Shown here: in pieces, positions 63,011 through 64,000 of the stretch
How positions within the stretch are numbered: the first letter of the stretch is position 1
Layout of the letters: each line of letters opens with the position of its first letter
DNA from: Spirochaetia bacterium UBA6919
GTDB taxonomy: Bacteria > Spirochaetota > UBA6919
Assembly: GCA_002450905.1 (NCBI GenBank)
Contig: DKAT01000049.1
Coordinates: 22,434 to 86,433 of the forward strand
Direction of reading: 5' to 3'
Length of the DNA stretch: 64,000 nt
Made by a program: the position numbers and the translations under genes
The notes under the pieces: model-generated
Databases searched by the model: none
Seen by the model: only the letters and a program-made list of their open reading frames with translations
What the model was told of the DNA's origin: nothing

Positions 63011-63727
63011 ATGGAAAAAAAAATTATAGTAGTTCAGTATCCAGTAGGGGAGGATCTTTCAAAAGATGATTATAATATAATTAAGAAAGAATCTCCCCAT
63101 TTTATATGCTTTCCTGAATATTATTTTACAAAAAACACTGAACTGAATGTAAAGACTCAATCAGGATATTCAGAGCATTTTCAGTCAAAGATCAAGGAGT
63201 ACTCAAGGGAATTTAATTGTACAATTATCGGCGGTTCCATGATCACTGAAAAAAATGGGAAATATTTCAATACATGCTATATTTATCATAAAGGTGCTGA
63301 AATAGGATATTATAATAAAATCAATTTATTTCTCCATGAGCATGAAAATCTTACCCCAGGAGATACTTATCAGGTATTTGAAGTTGATGGCATAAGATTT
63401 ACAGTGTTATTATGTGCAGACATCTTCATCAAATGGTTATTTAAAGATTTCGCAGAGAAAAAAATCCAACTCATATTTATTCCCACTTTCTCTCCTTATA
63501 AAGAAGAATCTATTGAAACAAAGTATAAACGGGATGAAGAGTTATATGTTAGATCCGCAGAAATCAGTCATGCAACGATCATCAAAGTTTGCTCCATAGG
63601 ATATTTGGGTGATAAAAGATCTCAGGGCAGATCTCTCATCGCATCCCAAGATGGAATCATCCAGCGGATACCCCCAGACCAGGAAAACAACAAGCAAATA
63701 ATTAACCAAAATATAGTTATACCGTAA
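63011..63727 (+). CDS. Carbon-nitrogen hydrolase (nitrilase superfamily)
   Basis: 238 residues. The catalytic triad is in place: Glu36 (HFICFPEYYF), Lys103 (IGYYNKINLFLHEHENLTPG) and Cys135 (TVLLCADIFIKWLFKD). Typical substrates are amides or nitriles; none can be chosen here. It begins 10 bases after arsM and is probably co-transcribed, an unusual partner for arsenic methylation. Confidence 0.88.
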   Translation: MEKKIIVVQYPVGEDLSKDDYNIIKKESPHFICFPEYYFTKNTELNVKTQSGYSEHFQSKIKEYSREFNCTIIGGSMITEKNGKYFNTCYIYHKGAEIGYYNKINLFLHEHENLTPGDTYQVFEVDGIRFTVLLCADIFIKWLFKDFAEKKIQLIFIPTFSPYKEESIETKYKRDEELYVRSAEISHATIIKVCSIGYLGDKRSQGRSLIASQDGIIQRIPPDQENNKQIINQNIVIP

Positions 63728-64000
63728 ACTGTCCAATCAAACACAATTCTATTAACCAAATTGTCATATTGAGAACCTCCGAACCCTACTATTATGATGT
63801 CGAAATTGGATATTCATTAGCTTGCCTTACGACAAATAATTTCCCAAACTTATAAAGAATCTCGCCCCCCCAACCCGAAATCATCACACAGGATAAAAAA
63901 TATTTTTCTTGACACCCAAAATAATTCAAGTAATTTTATATTATCTCAAAGGATAACCCTATGAAAACTATTTATTTAAAATGCTTATCTAGTTAGCTCC
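63728..64000. other. Downstream region without a recognised gene
   Basis: About 270 bases to the window end. TTGACA at 63909-63914 with TAATTT 16 bases later and AAAGGA at 63948-63953 precede an ATG at 63961, but that frame stops after 11 codons, so it may be a leader peptide or nothing. Otherwise I see no gene or strong structure. Confidence 0.4.

Noticed and set aside
63961..63996. Eleven-codon frame with RBS-like sequence at the window end
   Set aside because: Too short to support as a gene; kept only as a remark on the end region.

Overview
The window is AT-rich bacterial chromosome. It is dominated by one motility operon running on the plus strand from about 10.0 to 38.3 kb: flgB-flgC-fliE-fliF-fliH-fliI-fliJ-lytic transglycosylase-flbB-fliK-flgD-flgE-flbD-motA-motB-fliL-fliM-fliY-fliO-fliP-fliQ-fliR-flhB-flhA-flhF-flhG-membrane protein-fliA-fapA-like-membrane/coiled-coil protein. 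This order, with flbB and flbD inside and flhF/flhG/sigma at the end, is that of the spirochaete flgB operon, so I infer a member of Spirochaetota; I cannot assign a genus. No rRNA, CRISPR array, insertion sequence or prophage was found. Two tRNA genes (elongator Met and initiator fMet) sit at 3.9-4.1 kb.

Region by region. 0-3.8 kb: the end of an iron-sulfur aldo/keto reductase, then a minus-strand envelope-stress-type operon (Spy/CpxP-like protein, OmpR-type regulator, histidine kinase) preceded by a paired GTAAC box resembling a CpxR site. 4.1-6.9 kb: two tandem cyclase-like proteins, one with a receiver domain and one with what looks like an effector-associated N-terminal domain, plus an exported protein. 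7.0-9.8 kb: two exported proteins, the second split by an A10 run, and a conserved protein of unknown function. 10.0-38.3 kb: the motility operon, lacking fliG at its usual place between fliF and fliH. 38.6-41.2 kb: an Hsp70 homologue overlapping a J-domain/HEAT protein.

41.4-51.7 kb: a coiled-coil lipoprotein; an aroQ-efp-accB-accC-98-aa gene group in which the AccB biotin-attachment lysine is asparagine; a metallo-beta-lactamase-fold hydrolase; a lone microcompartment shell protein between a HEAT lipoprotein and a barrel-like protein; a MurA with Asp in place of the fosfomycin-target Cys; a TPR protein with a degenerate Mrr-like nuclease domain; and lipA. 52.0-55.8 kb: an XPB-type helicase, an unrecognised protein and a TPR protein. 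55.9-60.3 kb: a compact five-gene minus-strand unit, STAS protein-metK-cheY-chemoreceptor-CHAT protease, behind a good sigma-70 promoter. 60.4-63.7 kb: Mrp-type P-loop carrier, then an ArsR regulator, a 47-residue cysteine protein, an ArsM methyltransferase and a nitrilase-family hydrolase.

The most interesting candidate for an undescribed system is the CHAT protease encoded next to a cytosol-facing chemoreceptor and a CheY, possibly linking signalling arrays to proteolysis. The EAD-like cyclase pair, the biotin-less carrier protein and the orphan shell protein follow. All functional statements rest on motif recognition by eye; no database search was possible.
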